Shown here: positions 35,719-42,360 of the stretch, piece by piece
Layout: each line of letters opens with the position of its first letter
Position numbering within the stretch: the first letter of the stretch is position 1
From: an uncultured Oscillospiraceae bacterium
GTDB taxonomy: Bacteria; Bacillota; Clostridia; Oscillospirales; Oscillospiraceae
Direction of reading: 5' to 3'
Assembly (NCBI GenBank): GCA_905234425.1
Contig: CAJOHR010000012.1
Location: 1 to 42,360 of the forward strand
Length of the DNA stretch: 42,360 nt
Translations under genes and position numbers: made by a program
Notes under the pieces: model-generated
What the model saw: only the letters and a program-made list of their open reading frames with translations
Databases searched by the model: none
Told to the model about the DNA's origin: nothing

Positions 35719-37782
35719 ATGACAATGGGTAGGTTTTCAAGGACGGTCAGTCTGCTGCTGGCGCTTTGCCTGTGTCTGACGGCCATGACCGGCAGCGTGT
35801 GGGCGGCCGGCGACCAATGGAATGAAGAAGCGCCCCTGCTGGACGCCCAATCCAGATACTATAACTATGCCCAGGGAACGTGGACCGGGGCGGACAACCA
35901 GAAGATGGTCCAGATCGCCCGGGCCCAGGTGGGGCTCCACGGCTATGAGCTGGGCTTCACGGAGCCCTGGAGCGCCGACTTCGTCTGCGACGTGGCCCGC
36001 CTGGCCGGAATCAGCCAGTCCGTCATCGACTGGAATGCCGGCGACGCCAGTTCCCTGGTACCGGACATGTACGCAAAGCTCCTGGAGCTGGGCGCCAAAT
36101 CCGTGGCCCCCGCGTCGGCCCTGCCGGGCGACCTGATCCTGCTGGACCCCACGGGCTCCGGCAGCCCCTCCTACCTGAGCCACATTGCCATCGTGGTGTG
36201 TTATGACGCTGACGCCAAGGAGCTCTATTATATCGGCGGCTATCAGGGAACCAAGGAGGGCGCCATCCGGCGGGAGGTAACGGAGGAGGTCTATACTTCC
36301 GTCCGGGATGGAGCCGTTGTGATCCTGCGGCCCAATTACGCCTCCTCCGATCCCGCGGTCCCGGAGCATCTGGTCTCCTTTGAGGCCCGGGTGGAGGGCC
36401 GGGGCGCCGTCCTGGGCACAGGACGCTATCTCCAGGGAACCAACGCCACCCTGACAGCGGTTCCGGCAGACCATTCCCGGTTTGTGGGCTGGTTCGGCGC
36501 CAGCGGCACCCTTTTGAGCTCCAAGGAGGTCTGCACCTTCGCGGTCAGGAATGCCGCGGTGGTCATCGCCCGGTTTGAGGATGTGGTCACCGTCTCCTGC
36601 ACCGCTTCCCGGTCCGGTTCCGCCGAAGGCGCCGGGGTCTGCCGCCAGGGCGCCGAGGTGACCGTGAAGGCGGTCTACGACGGCACAAAAACCCGGTTCG
36701 TGGGATGGTATAATGCCTGGGGCGATCTCGTTTCCGAAAACGAACAATACACCTTCTATGCGGACAACGACGTGACCCTCTATGCCCTCTTCGGCAACGA
36801 TGTGTTCGCGGACATCCCTGCCGGCGCGTGGTATCTCAATGACGCCATGGAGGCTGTGGACCGCGGCCTGACCAACGGCTATACCTCCGTGACCTTCGAG
36901 GGCGCCAAGCCCTATACCCGGGCCATGGCGGCGGTCATGCTTTACCGGCTCCACGGCGTGGTGGACGGGCAGCTTCCCCAGCCCATCGTCTCCCCCTTCC
37001 CGGATGTGAAGTCCGAGAGCTGGTACGGCTCTGCCGTGCTTTGGGCCTATAACCTGGGCGTGGTCCTGGGCGATGACGCAGGAAACTTCGGCCCCAACAA
37101 CAGCGTTTCCCGCCAGGACTTCTTCACCATGTCCATGCGGTATCTCAAGGCCCAGGGCGTCTACACCGTGAATCCGGACACCGCCCTGCCCTATTCCGAC
37201 AGCGGAGAGATCTCCGACTATGCCAGAGACGCCATCGTCCAGGCTCAGTCCATGGGGCTGCTCAAGGGCGACGACACCGGAAAGCTCCGGCCCAGGGATA
37301 TGCTGTCCCGGAGTGAGGGCGCCGCCTTTATGGTCCGGATCGCCCGGTATCTGGAGGCGCACAAGCCCGAGCCCAAGCCGGTTATCAACTATGCCCCCAA
37401 CGGCGGCGTCTGGGGCCCCGGTCAGCCCACGGAGCGGCCCGATCCCCCCACTCGGGAGGGCTACACCTTCCTGGGCTGGTCTCTCCAGCGGGAGGACGGA
37501 GCGGTCCTGACCCAGGCCGAGATCGACGCCCTCACCGGCGTTGTGACCCTCTATGCCCAGTGGGAGGAGGAAGCGGCGGAGCCGGAGAAGCCTGCGGAGC
37601 CGGAGAATCCCGAGGACGAGGAAACCCACGACTACGTGCTCAACACCTCCACCATGAAGTTCCATCTGGCGGACTGCGAGAGCATCGACAAAATCCCCAG
37701 GGAACACATCGAGCGGGTCAACGCCGCCAGAAGCTCCATCATCGCCCAGGGCTATGTGCCCTGCGACTATTGCAACCCATAA
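35719..37782 (+). CDS. Exported CHAP/NlpC-P60-like protein with SLH domains and a C-terminal Cys/His module
   Basis: 687 residues with a signal peptide ending near SVWA. Residues 45-210 resemble a papain-fold amidase/endopeptidase: Cys about 90 in FVCDVARLAG, His about 154 in SHIAIVVCYD, and the DLILLDP segment. The catalytic role is inferred. Two InlB-type repeats (FVGWFGASG, FVGWYNAWG) and three SLH domains (from about 361, 427, 490) parallel the preceding protein. A further repeat (EGYTFLGWS) and an acidic Pro/Glu linker lead to a final 50-residue module, YVLNTSTMKFHLADC...PCDYCNP, a Cys/His pattern I know from the ends of clostridial nucleases and ComEC-type proteins. ATG 35725 is an alternative start. 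A terminator follows. Confidence 0.82.
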   Translation: MTMGRFSRTVSLLLALCLCLTAMTGSVWAAGDQWNEEAPLLDAQSRYYNYAQGTWTGADNQKMVQIARAQVGLHGYELGFTEPWSADFVCDVARLAGISQSVIDWNAGDASSLVPDMYAKLLELGAKSVAPASALPGDLILLDPTGSGSPSYLSHIAIVVCYDADAKELYYIGGYQGTKEGAIRREVTEEVYTSVRDGAVVILRPNYASSDPAVPEHLVSFEARVEGRGAVLGTGRYLQGTNATLTAVPADHSRFVGWFGASGTLLSSKEVCTFAVRNAAVVIARFEDVVTVSCTASRSGSAEGAGVCRQGAEVTVKAVYDGTKTRFVGWYNAWGDLVSENEQYTFYADNDVTLYALFGNDVFADIPAGAWYLNDAMEAVDRGLTNGYTSVTFEGAKPYTRAMAAVMLYRLHGVVDGQLPQPIVSPFPDVKSESWYGSAVLWAYNLGVVLGDDAGNFGPNNSVSRQDFFTMSMRYLKAQGVYTVNPDTALPYSDSGEISDYARDAIVQAQSMGLLKGDDTGKLRPRDMLSRSEGAAFMVRIARYLEAHKPEPKPVINYAPNGGVWGPGQPTERPDPPTREGYTFLGWSLQREDGAVLTQAEIDALTGVVTLYAQWEEEAAEPEKPAEPENPEDEETHDYVLNTSTMKFHLADCESIDKIPREHIERVNAARSSIIAQGYVPCDYCNP

Positions 37783-37796
37783 TGACTGAAATTTCG

Positions 37797-37825
37797 CCCT
37801 CGCCGCTTTTTCGGCGAGGGTTTTT
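37797..37825 (+). terminator. Intrinsic terminator after the SLH protein genes
   Basis: CCCTCGCCG (37797-37805) pairs with CGGCGAGGG (37812-37820), followed by TTTTT (37821-37825). Confidence 0.9.
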
Positions 37826-37838
37826 CCATCTGTTCCGC

Positions 37839-37867
37839 TTGCGACTTGTCCCGTCCTGTTGTATAGT
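37839..37867 (+). promoter_or_regulatory. Promoter for the GH3 gene
   Basis: TTGCGA (37839-37844), 17 bases, TATAGT (37862-37867). It sits just after the terminator. The leader is short and no operator was recognised. Confidence 0.55.
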
Positions 37868-37898
37868 AATAGTAATACTGAAAAACGGAGGGATCTCC

Positions 37899-40442
37899 AT
37901 GGAACTGACTTCCCGCATGAAGAAAAACGCCGCCCTGAGCCGGACCCTGGCCGCCGAGAGCATGGTTCTGCTTCGGAACGTGGAAAACACCCTGCCCCTG
38001 ACCGGCACCCCCGAGGCGCCGGACGCCGTGGCCCTGTTCGGCGTGGGCCAGATCTACACCGTCAAGGGCGGCACCGGCTCCGGCAATGTGAACAACCTGA
38101 AAACCGTCTCTCTCCTGGAGGGCATGATTGCCGATCCCTGCCTCCGGGTAAACGCCCTTTTAGCCAGGAAATACAGGACCTGGTGCATGGGCCATGAGAA
38201 CCTCTGCGTGGAGGGCTTCATGGAGCCCAAGGGCTCCTGCAACCCGGAGATGCCCCTGTCCCGGGAGGAGGTGGCCCAGGCCGCCGCCGAGAGCGATACG
38301 GCCGTCATGGTCGTGACGCGAGTGGCGGGCGAGGGCTCGGATATGCGCGCCGAGCCCGGCATGATCCTCCTGACCGCGGAGGAAAAAGCGCTCATGGACC
38401 ACATCACCGCCTGCTTCTCCCGGACCGTCCTTCTGCTGAACACCGCCGGCTTCCTGGAGCTGGAGGACTACGCTGCGAAATTCACCGCCGTGCTTTTCAT
38501 GGGCCTGCCCGGCCAGGATGCCGGAGCCGTGGCCGACGTGCTCACGGGGAAGGTCCTGCCCTCTGGCCACCTGACGGATACCTGGCCCCTGCGCTACGAC
38601 CAGTACCCCACGGCCGGCGAGTTCAGCAAGCAGTACGGCAACGGCAATATGGCCGACTTCATGGGGAGGCCCCAGGAGCAGATCGACGTAAAATATACCG
38701 AGGATATCTTCGTGGGCTACCGCTATTTTGACTCCTTCCGGGAGCCTGTGCGCTATCCCTTCGGCTTTGGCCTGACCTACGGCGCATCCGCCCTCACCGG
38801 CTGGTCCCTGTCGGCCACCGGGGACGAGATCGCCGTGTCCGTCACCGTGGAGAACACCGGGGAGATCTATCCCGTCCGGCAGGTGGTCCAGGTCTATGTC
38901 TCCTGCCCCGAGGGCAAGCTGGACCAGCCCCTGAATAAACTCTGTGCCTTTGGAAAGACAAAGTCCCTCCGGCCCGGGGAATCCCAGGAGCTGACCATGA
39001 CCTTCCGCCTCAGCGACGCCGCCTCCTTCGACGCCGAGACAGGCCGGGAGCTCCTGGAGGCGGGCTGCTATGTGATCCGGGTGGGCACGGACAGCCGCAC
39101 CACCTCCGTGGCCGGCGCCGTGGTCCTGCCGGAGACCGTGACGGTCCGGAACCTCTCCAACCGCATGGGCGACGTGCCCCCGGACTTTAAGCCCCTCTCC
39201 AACCGGGGCGTCCCCGCCTATACCTACCCCGGGGAGGCGGAGGAGCTGGAATTTGCAAAGGCCCACGCCATCCGGCTCCGGGCCAGGGATTTCTCCCCGG
39301 TCACCGTCAGATACGATCCGCCCCCCAAGGCCCTGACCCGGCGGCGCACGGGCCTCCGGCTGGCGGACGTGGAAGGGAAGATCTGCTCCCTCCGGGAGTT
39401 TGTGGCCTCTATGGATGCATCCAGCCTCTGCGCCCTCTGCTGCGGCGTGGGCATGGAGATGCAGGGCATGCCCGAGGCCATGCGGGAGGACCCGGATTTC
39501 GTGCCGCCCTTCGAGCCCATGGAGGGGACCATGCTGGTCCCCGGCGCCGCGGGACAGACGGCGGACCTGTGGGAGACCTGCGGCATTCCCGCCGTCTCCC
39601 TGGCCGACGGCCCTGCGGGGATTCGCATCACCCGGGAGATCAAAGACGCGGACGGGGAGCTTGTCCGGCGGCAGATCTGCACCGCCTTCCCCGTGGGCTC
39701 CCTCCTGGCCTGCTCCTGGGATATGGACGTGCTGCGCCGGTTCGGCGAGGCCGTGGCCCTGGAGATGCAGGAGTACGGCGTGGATATCTGGCTGGCGCCC
39801 GGCATGAACATCCACCGGGACCCGCTCTGCGGCAGAAACTTTGAATACTTCTCCGAGGACCCGCTGGTGTCCGGTCTCTGCGCCGCCGCCGTCACGGCGG
39901 GGGTCCAGAAGTCCGGCCTGGGCGTTACCATCAAGCATTTCGCGGGCAACGAGCAGGAGACCCTGCGAGCCTGCTCCAACGATATTGTCACCCAGCGGGC
40001 CTTAAGGGAAATCTACCTCAAGGGCTTCGAGATCGCCGTGAAGCGGGGAGATCCCTTCTGCGTCATGACCTCCTACAATGATATAGGCGGCCTGCCCTCG
40101 GCCAACAACCCGGACCTGACCACCGCCATTCTTCGGGATGAATGGGGATTCCGGGGCTTCGTCATGACCGATTGGGGCGGCGGCATTTCCAGGCCCGCCC
40201 TGAGCCTCTGCGCCGGAAACGACATGATCCAGCCGGGCGGCCCGGCGGTGATCCGGGAGCTGGCGGAGGCCCTGGCCTCGGAGGAGCCGGTGAAAAACCG
40301 GGGTCTCCGGGAATACAGCCAAAAGCTGACCCTGGCCGAGCTCCAGTTGAGCGCCCTGCACATTCTCCGGGTCCTGCTGCGCTGCGGCTCGGTCCGGCGG
40401 AAGCTCCGGGAGGAGCTGGCGTCCCGGCCTCGGGAGGACTGA
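37899..40442 (+). CDS. Glycoside hydrolase family 3 enzyme with swapped domain order
   Basis: 847 residues from ATG 37899 (GGAGGG upstream); no signal peptide, so cytoplasmic. The usual GH3 order is reversed: the C-terminal alpha/beta sandwich comes first (AAESMVLLRNVENTLPL, VTRVAGEGSDM, LPGQDAG, SGHLTDTWP), then a fibronectin III-like domain (about 300-410), then the TIM barrel (from about 500) with DGPAGIRI, KHFAGNEQE and the nucleophile Asp758 in GFVMTDWGG. This arrangement is known in some beta-glucosidases of rumen and gut Clostridia. It likely cleaves beta-linked oligosaccharides or plant glycosides; the sugar cannot be inferred. The next gene starts five bases after its stop. Confidence 0.9.
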   Translation: MELTSRMKKNAALSRTLAAESMVLLRNVENTLPLTGTPEAPDAVALFGVGQIYTVKGGTGSGNVNNLKTVSLLEGMIADPCLRVNALLARKYRTWCMGHENLCVEGFMEPKGSCNPEMPLSREEVAQAAAESDTAVMVVTRVAGEGSDMRAEPGMILLTAEEKALMDHITACFSRTVLLLNTAGFLELEDYAAKFTAVLFMGLPGQDAGAVADVLTGKVLPSGHLTDTWPLRYDQYPTAGEFSKQYGNGNMADFMGRPQEQIDVKYTEDIFVGYRYFDSFREPVRYPFGFGLTYGASALTGWSLSATGDEIAVSVTVENTGEIYPVRQVVQVYVSCPEGKLDQPLNKLCAFGKTKSLRPGESQELTMTFRLSDAASFDAETGRELLEAGCYVIRVGTDSRTTSVAGAVVLPETVTVRNLSNRMGDVPPDFKPLSNRGVPAYTYPGEAEELEFAKAHAIRLRARDFSPVTVRYDPPPKALTRRRTGLRLADVEGKICSLREFVASMDASSLCALCCGVGMEMQGMPEAMREDPDFVPPFEPMEGTMLVPGAAGQTADLWETCGIPAVSLADGPAGIRITREIKDADGELVRRQICTAFPVGSLLACSWDMDVLRRFGEAVALEMQEYGVDIWLAPGMNIHRDPLCGRNFEYFSEDPLVSGLCAAAVTAGVQKSGLGVTIKHFAGNEQETLRACSNDIVTQRALREIYLKGFEIAVKRGDPFCVMTSYNDIGGLPSANNPDLTTAILRDEWGFRGFVMTDWGGGISRPALSLCAGNDMIQPGGPAVIRELAEALASEEPVKNRGLREYSQKLTLAELQLSALHILRVLLRCGSVRRKLREELASRPRED

Positions 40443-40447
40443 GCCTC

Positions 40448-40918
40448 GTGGAGCCGGACATATTCGATAGAATCATGGCCCTGAAGGTCCTGACGCCCCT
40501 CCGCCCATTATACAATAAGTATCGGGAGCCTCTGCTGTACCTGTTTTTCGGAGGGCTCACCTTTCTTCTGAGCGTCGTCACCTTCTGGTTCTTCGCCCAT
40601 CCCCTGGGGATCGGGCCGCTGATCGCCAACGGCCTCTCCTGGGTGATTTGCGTGGCCTTTGCGTATGTCACCAACCGGACCTGGGTCTTTGCAAACAAGG
40701 CCCGGACGCCTTTGGGGATTGCCCGGGAGGCCCTGTCCTTCACCGCGGGCCGCCTGGCCACCCTGGCCCTGGAGGAATTCATATTGTGGCTTGGGATCAC
40801 GGTCCTGGGGGCAAACGACCTGGCGGTGAAGCTCCTGGCCCAGGCGCTGGTGATCCTGGGGAACTATATTGTCAGCAAGCTGCTTGTGTTTCGGAGGGAT
40901 GGGGACCATGGCGCGTAA
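40448..40918 (+). CDS. GtrA-family membrane protein
   Basis: 156 residues from GTG 40448 (GGGAGGACTGAG upstream). Four hydrophobic helices with the GtrA pattern: LYLFFGGLTFLLSVVTFWFF, SWVICVAFAYVTNRTWVF, and a C-terminal LGNYIVSKLLVFRRD. GtrA proteins move lipid-linked sugars or assist wall polysaccharide decoration. ATG 40475 is an alternative start. The gene overlaps the next one. Confidence 0.85.
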   Translation: MEPDIFDRIMALKVLTPLRPLYNKYREPLLYLFFGGLTFLLSVVTFWFFAHPLGIGPLIANGLSWVICVAFAYVTNRTWVFANKARTPLGIAREALSFTAGRLATLALEEFILWLGITVLGANDLAVKLLAQALVILGNYIVSKLLVFRRDGDHGA

Positions 40919-41273
40919 GGACGGCCGCTTCGGCCTCAATATGAAGCGCTGGTGCCGGGACCATGAGGCCCTGGTGACCGCCGCGCTGGATGACCGCGCG
41001 GTCACGGCGGCGCTGCTCGCCCTTCACCGGGAGAAATTGGCGTTTTTGCAGCATGAACGGCTGGTCCACCTGATCGTCACCGTCATGGTGGTGTTTGTGG
41101 AGCTGTTCACCGTGGATCTGACCGTCCTCCACCCGGACCTGGGCCTGCTCCCGCCCATCCTCATGCTGGTCCTGGCGGTCCTTCTGGCCTTCTATTTCGC
41201 CCACTATTTCTTCCTGGAGAACACCGTCCAGCGCTGGTACGCCCTCCTGGACGCGCTGGAGGAGGCGATGTGA
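40908..41273 (+). CDS. Small two-helix membrane protein, unknown function
   Basis: 121 residues from ATG 40908 (CGGAGGGATGGGG upstream), overlapping gtrA by 11 bases. A basic N-terminus and a polar region with CRDHEALVTAALDD are followed by two helices (LIVTVMVVFVELFTV; LPPILMLVLAVLLAFYFAHY). I do not recognise the family. Position suggests it is translated with the GtrA-like protein. Confidence 0.7.
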   Translation: MARKDGRFGLNMKRWCRDHEALVTAALDDRAVTAALLALHREKLAFLQHERLVHLIVTVMVVFVELFTVDLTVLHPDLGLLPPILMLVLAVLLAFYFAHYFFLENTVQRWYALLDALEEAM

Positions 41274-41276
41274 AGT

Positions 41277-41576
41277 ATGGACAACTATTATGTTTACATC
41301 CTCACGAACTGGAGCAACAAGGTGATGTATATTGGCGTAACAAACAATTTGGAACGCCGTTTGTATGAGCACAGAAATAACCTGGTAAAGGGATTCACGG
41401 AACGTTACAACGTACATAAGCTGGTCTATTATGAATATACACAGAGCGCTTATGCTGCGATTTCCAGAGAAAAGCAGTTAAAGGGCTGGACGCGAGCAAA
41501 AAAGAATGAATTGGTGGAGACAAAGAACCCGGAGTGGAAGGACCTGAGTAAAGACTGCGGAAAAACCTGGGAGTAA
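41277..41576 (+). CDS. GIY-YIG nuclease-family protein
   Basis: 99 residues, a single GIY-YIG domain: YYVYILTNWSN (the GIY strand), VMYIGVTNNLERRLYEHRN with YIG and catalytic-type Arg and His, then KLVYYEYTQSAYAAISREKQ carrying the usual Glu. Small stand-alone members (UPF0213-like) have uncertain roles; some nick structured DNA. The gene begins three bases after the previous stop and has no obvious ribosome site other than within GGAGGCGATG. It is clearly richer in A and T than its neighbours, suggesting recent arrival, and its stop runs directly into a repeat half-element (AGATTCTTCGC at 41578). Confidence 0.88.
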   Translation: MDNYYVYILTNWSNKVMYIGVTNNLERRLYEHRNNLVKGFTERYNVHKLVYYEYTQSAYAAISREKQLKGWTRAKKNELVETKNPEWKDLSKDCGKTWE

Positions 41577-41577
41577 A

Positions 41578-41930
41578 GATTCTTCGCCCACTCTGTCATC
41601 ACCTCCCACCCTGTCATCCTGAGGAGCGCAGCGACGAAGGATCTTAAGCACCCCCTTGTGTCATCCTGAGGAGCGCAGCGACGAAGGATCTTAAGCACCC
41701 CCTCGTGTCATCCTGAGGAGCGCAGCGACGAAGGATCTAAAACACCAGCGTAAAAGATTCATCGCTTCGCTCAGAATGACAGGGAAGAGAAGCGCACCCC
41801 CTTGTGTCATCCTGAGGAGCGCAGCGACGAAGGATCTTAAGCACCCCCTTGTGTCATCCTGAGGAGCGCAGCGACGAAGGATCTAAAACACCAGCGTAAA
41901 AGATTCTTCGCTTCGCTCAGAATGACAGGA
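41578..41930. repeat. Array of family C palindromic repeats
   Basis: Five forward units begin with GTCATCCTGAGGAGCGCAGC at 41614, 41661, 41708, 41806 and 41853. The full unit is 47 bp, and neighbours are exactly 47 bp apart except 41708 to 41806 (98 bp). Two inverted halves (AGATTC..CTTCGCTCAGAATGAC) lie at about 41757-41780 and 41901-41925, plus a degenerate one at 41578. The order is therefore (R')FFFRFFR; the block from 41806 to 41925 repeats the block 41661-41780 almost exactly, so the array grew by duplication. Each F-R pair can fold into a long hairpin. Confidence 0.9.
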
Positions 41931-42133
41931 ATGACAGCAGAAGAAGATATGCTGAATATGCAGAAAAATCTTGCATTCCGGAAACAGATGTGCTATGATA
42001 CGGTTGCAAATAAAGAAATATTCTGTAAACCAATCCACCAAATGGCCCGGATTTTCTGCGTCTGGGGCCCATATCTTTGATTTGGAGGACACAAATAGTA
42101 ACAAACTGTAGCGAAAATGTAACAAATTGATTC

Positions 42134-42162
42134 TTGAAAGAAACGATTGCATACAATATAAT
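42134..42162 (+). promoter_or_regulatory. Strong rightward promoter with upstream direct repeats
   Basis: TTGAAA (42134-42139), 17 bases, TATAAT (42157-42162). The second GTAACAAA copy ends eight bases before the -35 box, and the first is two helical turns further upstream, a layout suited to a regulator. Confidence 0.7.
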
Positions 42163-42284
42163 AACACCAGTTCATGTATCCATCGTTTTGGGCCGGTGCT
42201 TTTCCGGCGGCCGTCGGCAGGGTTCTCCTGGGGAATTCTGTCGATATTGGTCAAAAAAAGCAGGGTAAAAATCGGGACTTGATA

Positions 42285-42313
42285 TTGACATGGAAAAGCC
42301 TATGATGTACAAT
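42285..42313 (+). promoter_or_regulatory. Second rightward promoter
   Basis: TTGACA (42285-42290), 17 bases, TACAAT (42308-42313). Transcription would start near 42320 and leave the window. Confidence 0.75.
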
Positions 42314-42360
42314 GAGACCGTTTCGGAGGCTGTTCCGTGTGTGCTTCGGTATCCTCCCTT

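Larger units (their letters stand above)
41931..42360. other. AT-rich intergenic region at the right edge
   Basis: No credible gene on either strand. It contains two direct GTAACAAA motifs (42098-42105 and 42119-42126, 21 bases apart), two rightward promoters (below) and a small GCCGG/CCGGC hairpin near 42192-42208. It probably is the control region of a gene beyond 42360. Confidence 0.6.

Noticed and set aside
41614..41930. Regular repeats suggesting a CRISPR array
   Set aside because: The whole 47-bp unit is repeated, with no unique spacers; inverted halves interrupt it and no cas gene is present.
41883..42254. Minus-strand 123-codon frame at the right edge
   Set aside because: It covers repeats and both promoter regions, with no ribosome site or recognisable protein pattern.

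Overview
The window reads as a chromosomal segment of a GC-rich Clostridia bacterium. I infer an Oscillospiraceae-type gut anaerobe from the T-box-controlled thrS, a UPF0237/UPF0210 pair, S-layer-homology (SLH) surface proteins, a domain-swapped GH3 enzyme, clean sigma-A type promoters and dispersed palindromic repeats of a kind I associate with that family. Genus and species cannot be read from the sequence.

Layout. 1-1900 is an accessory patch: the 5' part of an O-antigen-ligase-like membrane gene leaving the window on the minus strand, with an apparent frameshift; a decayed insertion-sequence end; and three families of palindromic repeats. 1911-3821 is a membrane c-di-GMP phosphodiesterase. 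3948-6925 (minus) is der-plsY-gpsA, a GTPase for ribosome assembly joined to phospholipid synthesis. 7029-7708 holds a second copy of the same insertion-sequence end and a gene fragment. 7684-9825 is an Old-Yellow-Enzyme/FAD oxidoreductase carrying a Gly-Gly-Pro tandem repeat. 10006-11609 is a lipase-like hydrolase with ung. 11658-15168 is thrS behind a complete T-box leader, bracketed by two paralogous cytidylate-kinase-like genes. 15393-19726 runs yfbR-like, ACT protein, UPF0210, cca, cvpA. 19947-25964 carries a MATE exporter, a CPBP protease, a copper ATPase with a fused C-terminal chaperone domain, and a Dus enzyme.

26087-33645 is the centrepiece: one operon with all seven shikimate steps plus a chorismate mutase-prephenate dehydratase (aroF-aroB-aroA-aroC-pheA-aroK-aroQ-aroE). 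Every junction from aroF onward overlaps. The operon follows a short leader ORF packed with Phe, Tyr and Trp codons and an intrinsic terminator, the layout of ribosome-mediated attenuation sensing all three aromatic amino acids.

33748-37782 encodes two tandem exported SLH proteins (an M14 carboxypeptidase and a CHAP/NlpC-like protein) with related C-terminal modules and near-identical promoters. 37899-41273 is a permuted GH3 glycosidase, a GtrA-like protein and a small membrane protein. 41277-41930 is a GIY-YIG nuclease gene of foreign-looking base composition running directly into an array of 47-bp palindromic repeats. The last 430 bases are AT-rich and hold two strong rightward promoters for something beyond the window.

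No tRNA, rRNA or CRISPR array was seen. All assignments come from reading the sequence; no searches or folding programs were run.
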